Assembly: GCA_030998015.1 (NCBI GenBank)
Contig: JARWMV010000064.1
Span: 23,206 to 87,205, forward strand
Reading direction: 5' to 3'
Length of the DNA: 64,000 bases
From: Ceratorhiza oryzae-sativae
Taxonomy: Eukaryota > Basidiomycota > Agaricomycetes > Cantharellales > Ceratobasidiaceae
The notes under the pieces were generated by a model. It ran no database searches and was not told the origin of the DNA. It saw only the letters and a list, made by a program, of their open reading frames with translations. The first letter of the stretch is position 1; each line of letters begins with the position of its first letter. This document shows positions 12,268 through 23,038 of this stretch, in pieces. A program made the position numbers and the translations under genes.

Positions 12268-14418
12268 ATGAGCCCCAGTCATTATTGAGCTCACCAGTTG
12301 CCCACCCTGTCAAATCCTCAGTTATCTACACCTGCTCAATCACTGCATCTATTGCCTCACTTGTCACCAACTTCATTGGATTGCCAAGTACAAGATTTCC
12401 TCAATGCTACAGGTGTTACAGACAAATTCACCAACTTGACACTCAATCCAGTGCCCTTCAATGTTGTGCTACTGCCATTGCCCTCAAACACATCCACCCT
12501 CAATACTGTCAAATGCAATCTCCACAATCAGCTTTACACCCTACAGCTCAGCACTACCAAACACCATTTTACCCTTGATCAACTCAGCCTATATGAACAG
12601 CTACTAGGGGTGCTGTTACGGGTCAGGGTACACTTAGATATCTAGAGCTTAAGCAAGTGTAGATATGTTAGTATACACTACTTGTACTCAATACTTCTTA
12701 GACTAGAGTAAGAAGGCTCAAAGTAGTTGCAATGCGATCAAGTAACACTCAAGGTAGTCTTAATCTTTCACAGTGTAAACTGACTAATTTATAGGTATAA
12801 AGAGCAAGACTACTATGGTCAGGTTCCCTTAGATATCTTAAATGTAGTTCAGCCCTAGTTGCTTGGACTAACTGATACTAATCTTAATACTAGACTTAAG
12901 CAATAGCTTATAGGATAGATGGTGGGCTGCCTAATGCGTGTACTTCCTCAGCTACAGGTACTTAGATTTCCTCTAATAGCTGGTACTTAATGTCACGCTC
13001 AATCAGGCAATATTGTATCCTTATATATCTCTGTATATAAGATACAATGACTCAGGCAGTATATAACTAATATGGTACTTTATTCCTCAGTACTAGTTAT
13101 ATAAGAAATCACACACAGACAAGAGAAAAATAGAAAGAGAAAAAGGAAACCAATAACCAGTCTGGGTTGAGTAGAGGAGGGAAGGTGGTCTGGAAGGGCC
13201 TCAGAGGAGGTCCTTTTATACCCTGAGGAGGGCATTCCAGAGCCAAATAGATACATGCATGCCAGTGCGATCATCAAAAGAGGGTACTGCTATACTTGGG
13301 GTACACCCTAGCCCAGTATAGGATAAAAGAGTAAAGACAGGGTGTGGATTGAAGGCATTGATGCATCTGAGACCTGCTATTGGCTTGTAGATCATATTAT
13401 CATAGTATATACATGTAATGAATGGAGGCTACATCTCAGTGAGTCATAAAGTGAGTCAGAGAAGCTTCTGGATCAATTTGGGAAGCTCTCCTGACTCACT
13501 GGAGTCATTAGATCTTGATTGATGGTCCAGTAAGATTCTAATGATCTTCGGGCCATTCCGGCGCAAGGATCCGGTGGATCGTGACGATCTTCGGGCAACA
13601 GATACCGCCGAAGATTAGCTATCTATAGAGCACAAGATCGCTTTGATAGCGTAAGCGGTTGCCGAGATATGAGCGTTGCGATGTTGTAATCAATATCTCC
13701 TGATAAGAGGAAATATTGCAACCTCTGTATCTCTCTGAGATCTTATCGTAAAAACTTAATAAAATATGCGTTGGAGAGCAGGAAATTTGTACTATTTAAA
13801 AGAATGCTAAATAGTACAATTCAGAGCGCATACAAATTCAAGTATTTCACAAATTAATTACAGAGGCATTGCTTGAGGTTGGCAGAGCAGACTAAAATAA
13901 TAGAAAATGTTAGTGATCCATAACAGGTGCATACACACACAAGCCTTGAAAGTCTACCACTTGACAACCACCTATATCTATTGTTGTTTGCCCAGATCAG
14001 CCTACTGTTGCCCACCAAACCCATTGCCCCCAAACTACCTATTGGGCCTGCACCTTCATCTACTATCACTGCTGCTGCTGCTACTGCTCAGCCTGCTACT
14101 ATGGTGTCATCATCCAAAGGCATGCCCAATGCTCCCATGCTAGTCATTGCTGACAAGAACTACATGATTGCCAAGCTCCAAGGCCAGGATGACCATCAAG
14201 TCTGGTGCATACAAATGCAAGATATGTTTCAAGAGGTCAATTTATGGGACATTGTCAGTAGTTCTACCACTTGACCTAGCAATCCAAACAACCAACCTGC
14301 TTGGGACAAAAAGAACACTGCTGCACTAGGTGCTTTACGTTGCTGCATTGACACTGGGCCTATGATTCATGTTGCCTGCAAAACCTCTGTTGCCAACACC
14401 TGGGCCCTCCTTAGGAAC
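12268..14418 (+). pseudogene. Copia gag, interrupted by a solo LTR
   Basis: The frame begins with ATG at 12268 and meets TGA six codons later; otherwise it stays open to 12613, where a 1.31-kb LTR was inserted. It resumes in the same frame at 13931. The part after the insertion shows the Copia gag pattern with QVWCIQMQDMF, an LWDIV block and NTWALLRN. A further TGA interrupts at about 14272. The frame is cut at 14418 by the second LTR, and the remaining gag including the nucleocapsid is not recognisable beyond 26197, so material was probably lost there. Confidence 0.7.
12614..13925 (-). mobile_element. Solo LTR, family B, copy 1 (1312 bp)
   Basis: The segment has TGTTA...TAACA ends and a perfect 5-bp TSD GGTGC (12609-12613 and 13926-13930). 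It is the reverse complement of the unit at 14419-15164 plus 25632-26196 over its full length. No coding domain is present. On its minus strand a TATAAAAGG promoter-like stretch and an AATAAA signal appear in LTR order, so it is read as a solo LTR produced by LTR-LTR recombination. Confidence 0.82.
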
Positions 14419-15164
14419 TGTTATGGATCACTAACATTTTCTATTATTTTAGTCTGCTCTGCCAACCTCAAGCGATGCCTCTGTAATTAAATTGTGAAAT
14501 ACTTGAATTTGTATGCACTCTGAATTGTACTATTTTCTGTTCCATTAAATAGTACAAATTTCCCGCTTTCCAACGCGTATTTTATTAAGTTTTTACAATA
14601 AGATCTCAGAGAGATACAGAGGTTGCAATATTTCCTCTTATCAGGAGATATTGATTACAACATCACACTGCTCATATCTCGGCAACCGCTTACGCTATCA
14701 AAGCGATCTTATGCTCTATCGATAGCTAATGTTCGGTGGTATCTGCTGCCCGAAGATCGTCGCGATCCACCGGATCCTCGCGCCGGAATGGCCTGAAGAT
14801 CATTAGAATCTTACTGGACCATCAATCAAGATCTAATGACTCCAGTGAGTCAGGAGAGCTTCCCAAATTGATCCAGAAGCTTCTCAGACTCACTTTATGA
14901 CTCACTGAGATGTAGCCTCCATTCATGACATGTATATACTATGATAATATGATCTACAAGCCAATAGCAGGTCTCAGATGCATCAATGCCTTCAATCCAC
15001 ACCCTGTCTTTACTCTCTTATCCTATACTGGGCTAGGGTGTACCCCAAGTATAGCAGTACCCTCTTTTGATGATTGCACTGGCATGCATGTATCTATTTG
15101 GCTCTGGAATGCCCTCCTCAGGGTATAAAAGGACCTCCTCTGAGGCCCTTCAGACCACCCCTTC

Positions 15165-15748
15165 TGTCATGACCCTCTGGAGGCTCCCTTTTGTGGAGCA
15201 CTTAAGTAGTGGCTGTGTTGACGGTTTGGTGCTATGCAGTATGTATTGAGCGTTCTAGTTACAGTTTTTTGCTATGGTCTATGGTGGTTGACGAGATAAA
15301 GCAAGCTGAGGCGTTCAGTCTTGCTTTACTCCCCTTATATACATGTGACTGTGGTTGCTGCGGTGGCCCCTCTTTCCTAAGTGCCGTCTATAGCAGTTAT
15401 AGGTTCTATATAGTACTAGGTCTTAGGTAATTGTTTATCCTAAGTTTGTGTGGCTCCGAATCTTATAGAGCCGCACAAGGTCTGAGGGTCATGTGACCTT
15501 TTTTGGACTTAAGCACCCGGCGCTTAATCACTGGATAAGCGCCGAGGTCACGTGACAACTCGCTCCTCGCTCCAGGTAACATGGGAGAGAAACGCTGGAG
15601 CGAGTTCAGGGTAACCACTGGCGCTTAATCGTTGGGTAAGCGCCGAGATCACGTGATCCTGTTTATGGTTTGTTCCGCTTCGGGAAAAATGCCATAAATC
15701 TGTACAATATTCGGTTGTTAGGTTATGTCTGCTAGGCGGGTCATAATA
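15165..15748 (-). repeat. Gypsy A 3' LTR
   Basis: 584 bp. It carries one copy of the 101-bp segment that is tandemly doubled in the 5' LTR, GGCGCTTA/TAAGCGCC hairpins and three YCAYGTGA palindromes. The element-internal edge reads TAATA where the other LTR reads TAACA. Confidence 0.88.
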
Positions 15749-15845
15749 TTATCCCCCCCTTTGGACATGTCTTGGGGGATCTCGAGGCATGTTTCCTTTT
15801 CTGGGTTCTAAAAGTTTCTAAAAGGTATCTCATATATCGAGGAGG

Positions 15846-15955
15846 TTAAGGGCGCTGGACTCGAACCAATGACCTTCCGTTCAATGTGTAATTGCTCAGC
15901 TAGGAGATGATGAGTCAGGCTAGACCCCTTAACCTCTACGCTACATGAGATTACT
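15846..15955 (-). other. tRNA-like segment with pol III A and B boxes
   Basis: On the minus strand TAGCGTAGAGG fits the A box and GGTTCGAGTCC is an exact B box, about 66 bases apart. GGTTAAGGG and CCCTTAACC form an outer stem, and CTCA...TGAG could form a D stem. I could not fold a proper acceptor or anticodon stem, so a functional tRNA is not claimed. A tRNA pseudogene or pol III-type repeat head is possible. Confidence 0.35.
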
Positions 15956-16046
15956 TTCTCCTTGCTTATTTCCTTGTTTAAGCTTACTTCTCGACACATG
16001 GTCTGAGAATAAAACAGCTTATACAAAGATAATTTATTTTTATTCT

Positions 16047-17333
16047 TTAAGGAAAAACAAAAAATGGCTTCCCTCCTGAGTATACCCAGTCTACGTTTTT
16101 GGATACCCATAGGTCCCCTTCTTCCCCCTCTATGTCCGTCCAACACTTCATTATGGCCGACCGGCTATTCCCCAGGATCACTGTTGGTCGTACCTTCATT
16201 GACTTCACATGAGCATATCTGCCTGTGAAGTCTGCCTCGTACTGGCTCAGGGAATTGAGCGAGTACTTCCCGTTTGACTGGACCATGTCATCCAGGATCC
16301 AGATGTCGGCGTCCTCTGACAGATTCCCCACGTTCCAGACGTTGCATATCCGGCTATGGGAGCCCTTGGATCGCGCATACGCCGTCTTCCCAGTTCCTGT
16401 TTCGCCTTCGATCACCAGGATGCGATGGCGCACACCCCTCCCTCTCTTCTCAGCCTCTTCCATGAACCATCGGTCCGCCCTGTCGATGTGCGCCCGGTCT
16501 TCTGGGGCTTCCAACTCCACCGGGATTGCAGGCATGCATCCCCAGTCCTCCTTATACGTGTACTCAGCATATGCTCGTACCGAGTTCCATGTTGTCACCA
16601 TCTGGAGGGGGCGCAGGCGCTTGAATGCCTGGTAGTACTCTTTTTTTGTCGCCAAGGCAACAATCTCCGCCCCGTCCTCCAGGTCCGCCTCCGCCCTCGA
16701 CCTTTTCCTGCCCTTTCCCTTCACCAGGATTTCCTCCAACCTTTCCAAGGTCAGGTCCCCCACCATCAGCTCCTCTACCTCCTTGCCGTTAGCTCCGACA
16801 TCCTTCCAGAGGTAGTTGAAAGCCTCCCTTGCAGGGTTGCCTCCTGGTCCATCCTTGAGGTCCTTCGGCAGGATGTTGGGGTGTTGCCCCTTGAAGTCCC
16901 AGAACCGGGTGTTCTGGGTGTTCCAGCCGCCCTTCCGCTCCTGACTGATGGAGAGGGCGTGGACATGGAGGGGCTGGGCCGGGTCGTAGTTCAGTTCCTC
17001 AGGGTTGTGGCGTTCCACCACTGCCAAAGTCGCCCAATGATTTGGCTGTTGGTGGCAGAACGCCTCATATCGGGCGACGAGCCCACTTGAGGGCTGATCG
17101 CGTAGCTTCGACCAGGTCAGCAGCACCGCCCTGGTCTGGACGCGGAACCGAGGGGCCGGCACGGTTTCGGTCAGCTCTTCGGACCCTCGATCCGTCGGCG
17201 TAGGCTGCATAGAAGCGGGTGAGGGGGCTCGGCTTGATACCGAGGGCGTTGGCGATGGTGACGCCGACCTCCACCCTTCGCTTGATCTGCTTGGCTGGGG
17301 TGTTGCTGCGTTCGATCCATTTCTGCTTAGCAT
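16047..17333 (-). CDS. CRESS-DNA-virus/geminivirus-like Rep, 428 aa
   Basis: Rep proteins of circular ssDNA viruses start rolling-circle replication by nicking the origin with an HUH endonuclease domain and unwind with an SF3 helicase. Here the N-terminal 60 residues are Ser/Pro-rich. Motif I is VLLTWSK (about 70-76), motif II HVH (123-125), a geminivirus-like HPNI block sits at 151-154, and motif III is YLWKD (174-178, candidate nicking Tyr174). A basic patch (about 204-213) may be an NLS. The helicase has Walker A GETGTGKT (310-317), Walker B WILDD (345-349) and motif C ending in Asn389. No frameshift or stop interrupts it and the length suits the family. It starts at 17333 with ATG; a TATATA lies about 80 bases upstream on the same strand. 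It is intronless, lies inside Gypsy A in gag-pol orientation, and retains more CpG than pol. Whether it is active is unknown. Confidence 0.88.
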   Translation of the reverse strand: MLSRNGSNAATPQPSRSSEGWRSASPSPTPSVSSRAPSPASMQPTPTDRGSEELTETVPAPRFRVQTRAVLLTWSKLRDQPSSGLVARYEAFCHQQPNHWATLAVVERHNPEELNYDPAQPLHVHALSISQERKGGWNTQNTRFWDFKGQHPNILPKDLKDGPGGNPAREAFNYLWKDVGANGKEVEELMVGDLTLERLEEILVKGKGRKRSRAEADLEDGAEIVALATKKEYYQAFKRLRPLQMVTTWNSVRAYAEYTYKEDWGCMPAIPVELEAPEDRAHIDRADRWFMEEAEKRGRGVRHRILVIEGETGTGKTAYARSKGSHSRICNVWNVGNLSEDADIWILDDMVQSNGKYSLNSLSQYEADFTGRYAHVKSMKVRPTVILGNSRSAIMKCWTDIEGEEGDLWVSKNVDWVYSGGKPFFVFP

Positions 17334-18061
17334 TGTTTACAGTTTTAGAGGTATTTGGGGACTGGGAAGAGAGCATGAGAGTGCGGGTTATCTCGGGCCT
17401 TGTGCTTGTCTATATAAGCTGCAAGGTCCATTTTGATCGTCATGTGGCTCCGTCTTTCGTTTGTTGTGATCACATGACCTTATTTTGGTGATGATGCATC
17501 TCCGAGGGGTGCCCTTCCATCCGTTCCCCCGCATCAGCCTTAAACCTTGCTGCGCTCGGGGCCTCCGCTCCTCCACTCCGGTCGGTGCCCCCTCTCCGAC
17601 CCCTCCGGTAGTTCAGGGGATAGCGGCCATATTATGTGACATTGTCTGGGTCACGTGACCTTGTTGTTTTCTTCGTCTGCTTGGGACACATGTTTGCTTC
17701 ATGTCACGTGACTTGTTTGTTTTCTTGCTTGTCCTTGTATGTCTTTCCCTTGTGACGCATCTCCAAGGGGTGCCCTCCCATCCGTTCCTCCGCGTCGGCC
17801 TTGATCCTCACTACGCTCGGGGCCTCCGCTCCCCCACTTCGGTCGGTGCCCCCTCTCCGACCCCTCCGGTAGTTAGGGGATAGCAAATGCTCATGTGACC
17901 AAGCTAGGTCACGTGGCATCTTGTTGTTCTGCTCAGTTGGGGGTCATGTGATGTTGTGTCTTCCGGTCAAGTTTGTTTTGGTGTTTGTGCAGGTTATGGT
18001 CCTGCCTTGTCGATATAATCTCCCCACCTTTGTGGGCCTTTTCATCAACCTCTATTCAATT
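17334..18061. promoter_or_regulatory. Divergent control region of the cargo genes
   Basis: This region separates rep (minus) from the small gene (plus). It holds a GC-rich direct repeat (17491-17621 and 17754-17883), each copy with a GGTCGG/CCGACC hairpin, and at least seven CAYGTG palindromes, several as GTCACGTGAC, near 17440, 17472, 17652, 17704, 17893, 17909 and 17944. The same palindrome occurs in the Gypsy A LTRs. A TATATA at about 17411-17417 faces rep. Such palindromes are typical bHLH sites; their role as promoter or as replication iterons is inference. Confidence 0.5.
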
Positions 18062-18603
18062 ATGTGTGTCATCACCCTTAACTATAATCCCCTCGACTGT
18101 ACTTGTTGGTCCCTTCCTGAGGGGGACTACTGCTCCTATTGCGACGCAGTCTGCAACGCCGCCCTCGAGGACTTCTACGGGGGTGTTGGGGACTGGTTCT
18201 TCTGTGGGGTGCCAGGTACGTGTGTTCGTTCTTCGTCGTTCTCACGTAGCTAACTTGTTCTGTAGAAGAGCGCATCCTCCTTGATGGTCAGGCCCATGAG
18301 GCCACCCTTGAGCGTGTCTGGGCACTCGTTGATCAGGACTACAAGTCCTTTGAGGAGTGGTCTCACCAGGCCGCTCTTGCCGAATTCTTCAAGGAGGGCT
18401 CTGCTCCCTTGTTTGATGAGGCTTCGCCCTTTGCGGCGTCTGGTTCTGGGTGTTTCCAGAACTACATGGCCGACTTCCCAGGGGGGGAGGCCCCCTGGCT
18501 GTTGCCTGAGAACCGGGCCAGTGGTTCTGCGGCCCGTACTACTAGGAAGGATAAGAAGGCAAAAAAACCCTATGCCCGGCCCCTCAAGGGCAAGAAAAAA
18601 TAG
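18062..18603 (+). CDS. Unknown Cys-rich protein with basic tail, 163 aa, one intron
   Basis: I do not recognise this protein. Exons 18062-18215 and 18266-18603 join in frame; the 50-nt intron has GTACGT, a perfect CTAAC branch point and TAG. The N-terminal part has cysteines at 13, 15, 24, 27 and 31, possibly metal-binding. The middle is acidic and helical, and the last 20 residues are strongly basic (RKDKKAKK, then KGKKK), as in nucleic-acid-binding tails. It is transcribed away from rep across a shared control region and ends 80 bases before the convergent ORF at 18685. An upstream in-frame ATG at 17921 would add 47 hydrophobic residues, but the later start is preferred since the extension crosses the repeat region. 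Confidence 0.65.
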
Positions 18604-18684
18604 AAAACATTTTGAAATGTATTATTATATGATAGTGAAAATTATTCCTAAGACATTCCAAAAAACATGTGATAGGCTCGATAG

Positions 18685-19347
18685 TCACAAAGGCTCCGTG
18701 TCCAGCAGGGGCACTTCCTCCAAGGCGCCCGCCAGCTCATCCTCCCATTTGGCCCAATCCGTTTGGACTCCCTCTTGGGCCAGGTCCGGGGTTGGTTCCT
18801 TTATCGTTACTCTTGGCTCCTCCTCCTTTACCACCAGGGACTCCAAGCTTGCTGTGAGGCTCGACATATCCGTATCGTAACCATGCAGGTTTGGGTGTAC
18901 CTTCACCCAGTTACGGAAGTCGGCCAAGTTTGCTTCCTTCAACCTGATGGCAGTGAACATTTCATCAGTGGTAGTGGCCTCAAGCAGTCCCACATACGGT
19001 GCCGCTGGTGCCAGCTTCCACTGCTCCAACAGGACCCTGGCCCGCTGCTCTACTTCCCAATCTGCATTAGTCGTCCGAAGGCCCACCGCCTCCCTCTGTT
19101 CCTTGGCAGTGTAGACCACCCCTGTCACCGTTGCCCCCACTATGTTGTCGATTACATACATTGGTGTGCGCAACATTGCGCTCCTGGTTGTCGGCCTTCG
19201 GACTCCCTGCCACCGCAGTATTCCTAACTTGGGGTCCTTGTAAAGGCTGTCGTTAAGCCAGTTCCTCTCGTCCCTATCCTTCTTTGGGATGTACACCAAG
19301 TTGGCCCCTGGCAGTAAGCTCTCCGCAATCATTCGGTGTTCCTCCAC
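18685..19347 (-). CDS. Unknown protein, about 210-220 aa
   Basis: I do not recognise this protein. The frame is open for over 220 codons on the minus strand and ends in an acidic tail. The first in-frame ATG is near 19335; upstream the same frame stays open to about 19440 and contains a basic GKRKKPG segment, so a start at a non-ATG codon or an unseen short first exon is possible. The body is well structured in composition, with alternating hydrophobic and charged residues, and has no membrane segment. It lies between the chromodomain and the small plus-strand gene, in gag-pol orientation, intronless and GC-rich like rep. A structural or capsid role would be speculation. Confidence 0.5.
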   Translation of the reverse strand: MEEHRMIAESLLPGANLVYIPKKDRDERNWLNDSLYKDPKLGILRWQGVRRPTTRSAMLRTPMYVIDNIVGATVTGVVYTAKEQREAVGLRTTNADWEVEQRARVLLEQWKLAPAAPYVGLLEATTTDEMFTAIRLKEANLADFRNWVKVHPNLHGYDTDMSSLTASLESLVVKEEEPRVTIKEPTPDLAQEGVQTDWAKWEDELAGALEEVPLLDTEPL

Positions 19348-19581
19348 GCTCGGGGTGTACTGGCCTGGCTTCTTGCGTTTTCCTTGCCTGGGTAGGGAGC
19401 TGGCCGTCTTGTGGTGGGCGCCAACCGACGCGGCACCTGATTATTAACCAGGGGCGCAAAGTGGCCTGAGGGAAACGGGGGGAGTGGCGAAAGGCATAGT
19501 GAAATTGGGTTTATGTGTTGTGGTGCAAGTGTGGTGGTAGAGTGGACTCTGGCCTTTCTTGGGTATCCTGGATGGCTCCTT

Positions 19582-22500
19582 TTAAAGCTTTCCAGATCCT
19601 CGTTTGGTTCTCTTTGGCCTGCCTTTCGAGTCACCTGAGTGCTGACTTGTCTTGACTGGCATTGGTGCGTCTGGTAAGCGCCTTTGCAAGTCATTTAGAA
19701 CCTCTTTCATGTCAGCAAACTTGCTGGCACGTTCCATTGTGTCTTCTATTGGGTCGTAGCCCTTCCATCTGATTTGGTAAAACAGCTCGCCATTCCGCCA
19801 TTCATAATTTGCAATGTGGTCCACCTTGTATTCCTCCTCTCCTTTTTCCGTTATGATTGGTGGTGGTTTGGCCTGCCTTCTTTGGAAGTCTTTATCTTCT
19901 GTGAATGGCAGAGGAGATTTACATGGAATACATTGTGTACACGTATGGTTTTAGGTAGGTCCAGGCGATATGCATGGGATGAGATCTTTTCTGTGATTTC
20001 AAAGGGCCCCCCTTTTCGGTTGTCCAGTTTCTTGGAGGGTCTCTTGGACGAGAGGTTTGTTAGGAGCAGCCAAACCTTGTCTCCTACCTTGAATTCCCTC
20101 CCTTTCTTTTCCATTTGTTGGTGTAATTCCATTGAGGCTCTTGCCTCATCCCATACCTTTTCCATTTGATTACGCATGTTGTCTGCAGCAGGTGCCTCAG
20201 ATGGTTCTTCTCCCTCTCGGACAACCCATCTTGGGTTTTTTCCATATACTGTTTCAAATGGGGTTTGTCCTGTTGTAGCATTTACGTGGTTGTTATGGCA
20301 GAATTCGGCAATGGGTAACCATTTTACCCAATCATCTTGTCTATAATTGCAGAAGGTTCTTAAGAACCCTTCTACCCATTGATTTGTCCTTTCCGACAGA
20401 CCATCTGTTTCTGGATGGAAAGCAGTGGAGAATCTGGGCTTTGTCCCAATTCCTTTGTATAGGGCTTTTAGGAATTGGCTGTTAAAGGTTGGCCCTCGGT
20501 CTGAGACAGTGGTTTCTGGGGTCCCGTGATGTCTCCATACTTCCCTTATGAATATTTCTGCCAGTTCTTCTGCATTGGTGCTCTCCAGACATGGTACAAA
20601 ATGGGCCTGCCGGGAGAAGCGATCTACAACTGTCAAGATACTGTCGTACCCCTTTGAGACAGGTAATTTGACAATGAAATCATATGCGACATCTGCCCAT
20701 GGTTTCCATGGGATTGGTAAGGACTTCAGGGGAGTGCCTTGTTTGTGTCCTTTGCTTCTTTGACATTTCACAAGATTCCACGTATCGGTTTACTTGGGCC
20801 TTCATTCCTGGCCAATAGTAATCCCTTGATAGTAATTCTAGTGTTCGGGCTTGTCCCTGATGACCTGCCACTGGGGCGTCATGGCACTCCTCAAGGAGAC
20901 TCAACCTCAAGTCCTTGTCATCCGGGATGTAGAGCCTATCGTCATACCTTAATAGGCCCTCCTTCATTTCATACCATCTAAATTCCTTCTGTACTGAGGG
21001 GTAGTTGTTCTTTATTTGCCACACTCAGCCTTAAGGATCTGATAGATTCGTCTTCTTCCTGAGCTTCTTTAAGCTCTTCCCAGAAATTCCCCTGTACTTC
21101 TGCCATGAAACCTATGAACCTTTCTTCTGGAATCATGATCTGTGGTTCCATAGGGGTATCCCCATGGTCGCTCCTTCTGGAAAGGGCATCTGGCTTCTGT
21201 GAGAGTTTCCCTGGTCTATACACAATCTGAAAATTGAAGGGTGCCAGAGTGAGATACCATCTGGCATGCCTTCTATTCCACATCTGGGCATTTTGCCAGT
21301 ACTGGAGGTTCCTATGGTCAGTGTATATCACAATAGGTTCCTCTGTCCCTTCTAAGTATAACCTCCAGTGCTCTAAGGACCTAACAATTGCAAGCAACTC
21401 CTTGTCGTAGGTGTCATAATTTTTCTCTGGTGGGGTGAAGCTCTTCGATAGGAAGGCAATTGGATGCAATCGGTTGTCATCACCCTTTTGGCTTAGTACC
21501 GCCCCCATGGCCACTCCTGAGGCATCTGTTTCCAGTATGTATGGCCTGTTTGGGTTTGGGTGGATCAGGACCGGTTCTCTTGCTACTGCTTCTTTGATAG
21601 CTTCAAATGCTTCCTGTTGTTTTCTTTCCCACAGGAATTTGACATCTTTTTGGGTGAGATCTGTGAGGGGTTTGGCTAAGGTACTAAACTTCTCTATCCA
21701 CCTTCTATAGAACCCCACGAAGCCTAGGAAGGCTTGGACTTCTTTTACTGTGTTAGGTTCTGGCCATTCTAGAACTGCCTTTACCTTTTCCTTTTCCATC
21801 GATATCCCTTCTGGGGATATGACAATTCCAATGAAGCTTACCTCCTTCACAAAGAACTGACACTTGTGTGGTTTGAGGAAGAGGTGGTTTTCCCTCATTC
21901 TTCTTAACACTTCCCTGACATGTTGTACGTGTTCTTCCCTGTTTCTGGAAAACACTAGTACATCGTCCATGTAGATTACCACATAATCGTCTATTATATC
22001 ACGGAACTTTTCCATCATGAACCTGGTAAAGGTTCTTGGTCCTTCTTTTACTCCAATGGCATGACCAAGCATTCAAACTGGCCTTCTCCTGTCCTGAAAG
22101 CTGTTTTCCATTCGTCTCCCTCTTTTACCCTGATGTTGTTGAACCCCCATCGAACATCCATTTTTGAATAGATGGTTGCATCCTTCAGTCTCTCAATCAA
22201 TTCTATTTGGATTGGAAGTGGAAACCTGTCTGGCTTGGTGATGTCATTCATCTTACGGTAGTCGACTACCAACCTAAGCCCCCATCTGCTTTGTTCACAT
22301 AGAAACAGGGTGCAGCTACAACTGACTGGCTGGGCCTTATTTTCCCGTTTCTTAGTTCCTCCTCTAGGTACTCCCTGAGCGCCTTTGTTTCTGCTGGCGA
22401 CATACTGTACCTCTTTGCAGGCTTTGGCAGCTCCGCTCCCTCGATCAGGTCCATTTTGAAGTCTAGGTTACCTTGGTGGGGTGGAAGTTCTCGGAAACCT

Positions 22501-23038
22501 TCTTCCCCAAATAGGTCTTCAAAATCCCTAAATTCTTCTGGGATTTGTAGGCTTTCACTTGCTGCCCTTGCCTTGATTTCGTCTGGGTATGAGATGGTAA
22601 GGTCTTTCCAATCTATGATAGGTTCTGCTTCTTCAAGCCATTCTTTCCCTAGGACTATGTCTGTGTCACCTAGGGTCATTACATAAAGGGAGCATTTTAG
22701 TGTCTTCCCTTCCACTTCGATGTTTAGTTCTGCCCTTTCTTCTATGGCATCCTTGATTTCATTTCCATCAATGGCCACAATTGATTTCTTGTGTTTGAGG
22801 GGGTGGTTGGAATCCCTTTTTCCCTTGAATAGGCCTTATCGATGAAGTTGGTTGAAGATCCTGAGTCAATCAGCGTCTTAGCTGGTTCCATGATTCCCTC
22901 TACCGTAGTGTATATTATTGATTGATTACTAGACTTCTTGAGGTAACATACATCTGCGTAGGGGTTATATTGGGGTCCTCCAACATGGAAGTGGTAGGAC
23001 CAATTAGTTTTCCGACTCAGAGCTGCTTTCTTCCTCAA
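19582..23038 (-). pseudogene. Gypsy A pol: PR-RT-RNaseH-IN-chromodomain
   Basis: Pol copies and integrates the element. Visible blocks in order are an aspartic protease (LIDSGSSTNFID, about 22870), RT ([21 protein letters not shown] at about 21960), RNaseH (ILETDASG, about 21530), integrase (DFIVKLP, VVDRFSRQAHF, VSDRGPTF, then a core Glu in HPETDGLSERTNQ), and a chromodomain (about 19630-19820, WRNGELFYQIRWKGY). The reading frame switches at least six times (near 22770, 22270, 22060, 21000, 20720 and 19840), consistent with single-base indels; at 22270 one base is missing from a conserved block. The copy is probably inactive or carries assembly errors. Confidence 0.88.

Noticed and set aside
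15741..15755. A confirmed rolling-circle origin for Rep
   Set aside because: The nonanucleotide is explained by LTR edge plus PPT and has only about three flanking base pairs; it is kept as a weak observation only.
15846..15955. A functional tRNA gene
   Set aside because: A and B boxes fit, but no acceptor stem and no anticodon arm with U33 could be folded.
16356..17090. A 244-aa plus-strand ORF
   Set aside because: It is the antisense shadow of rep in a GC-rich stretch and has no domain signal.
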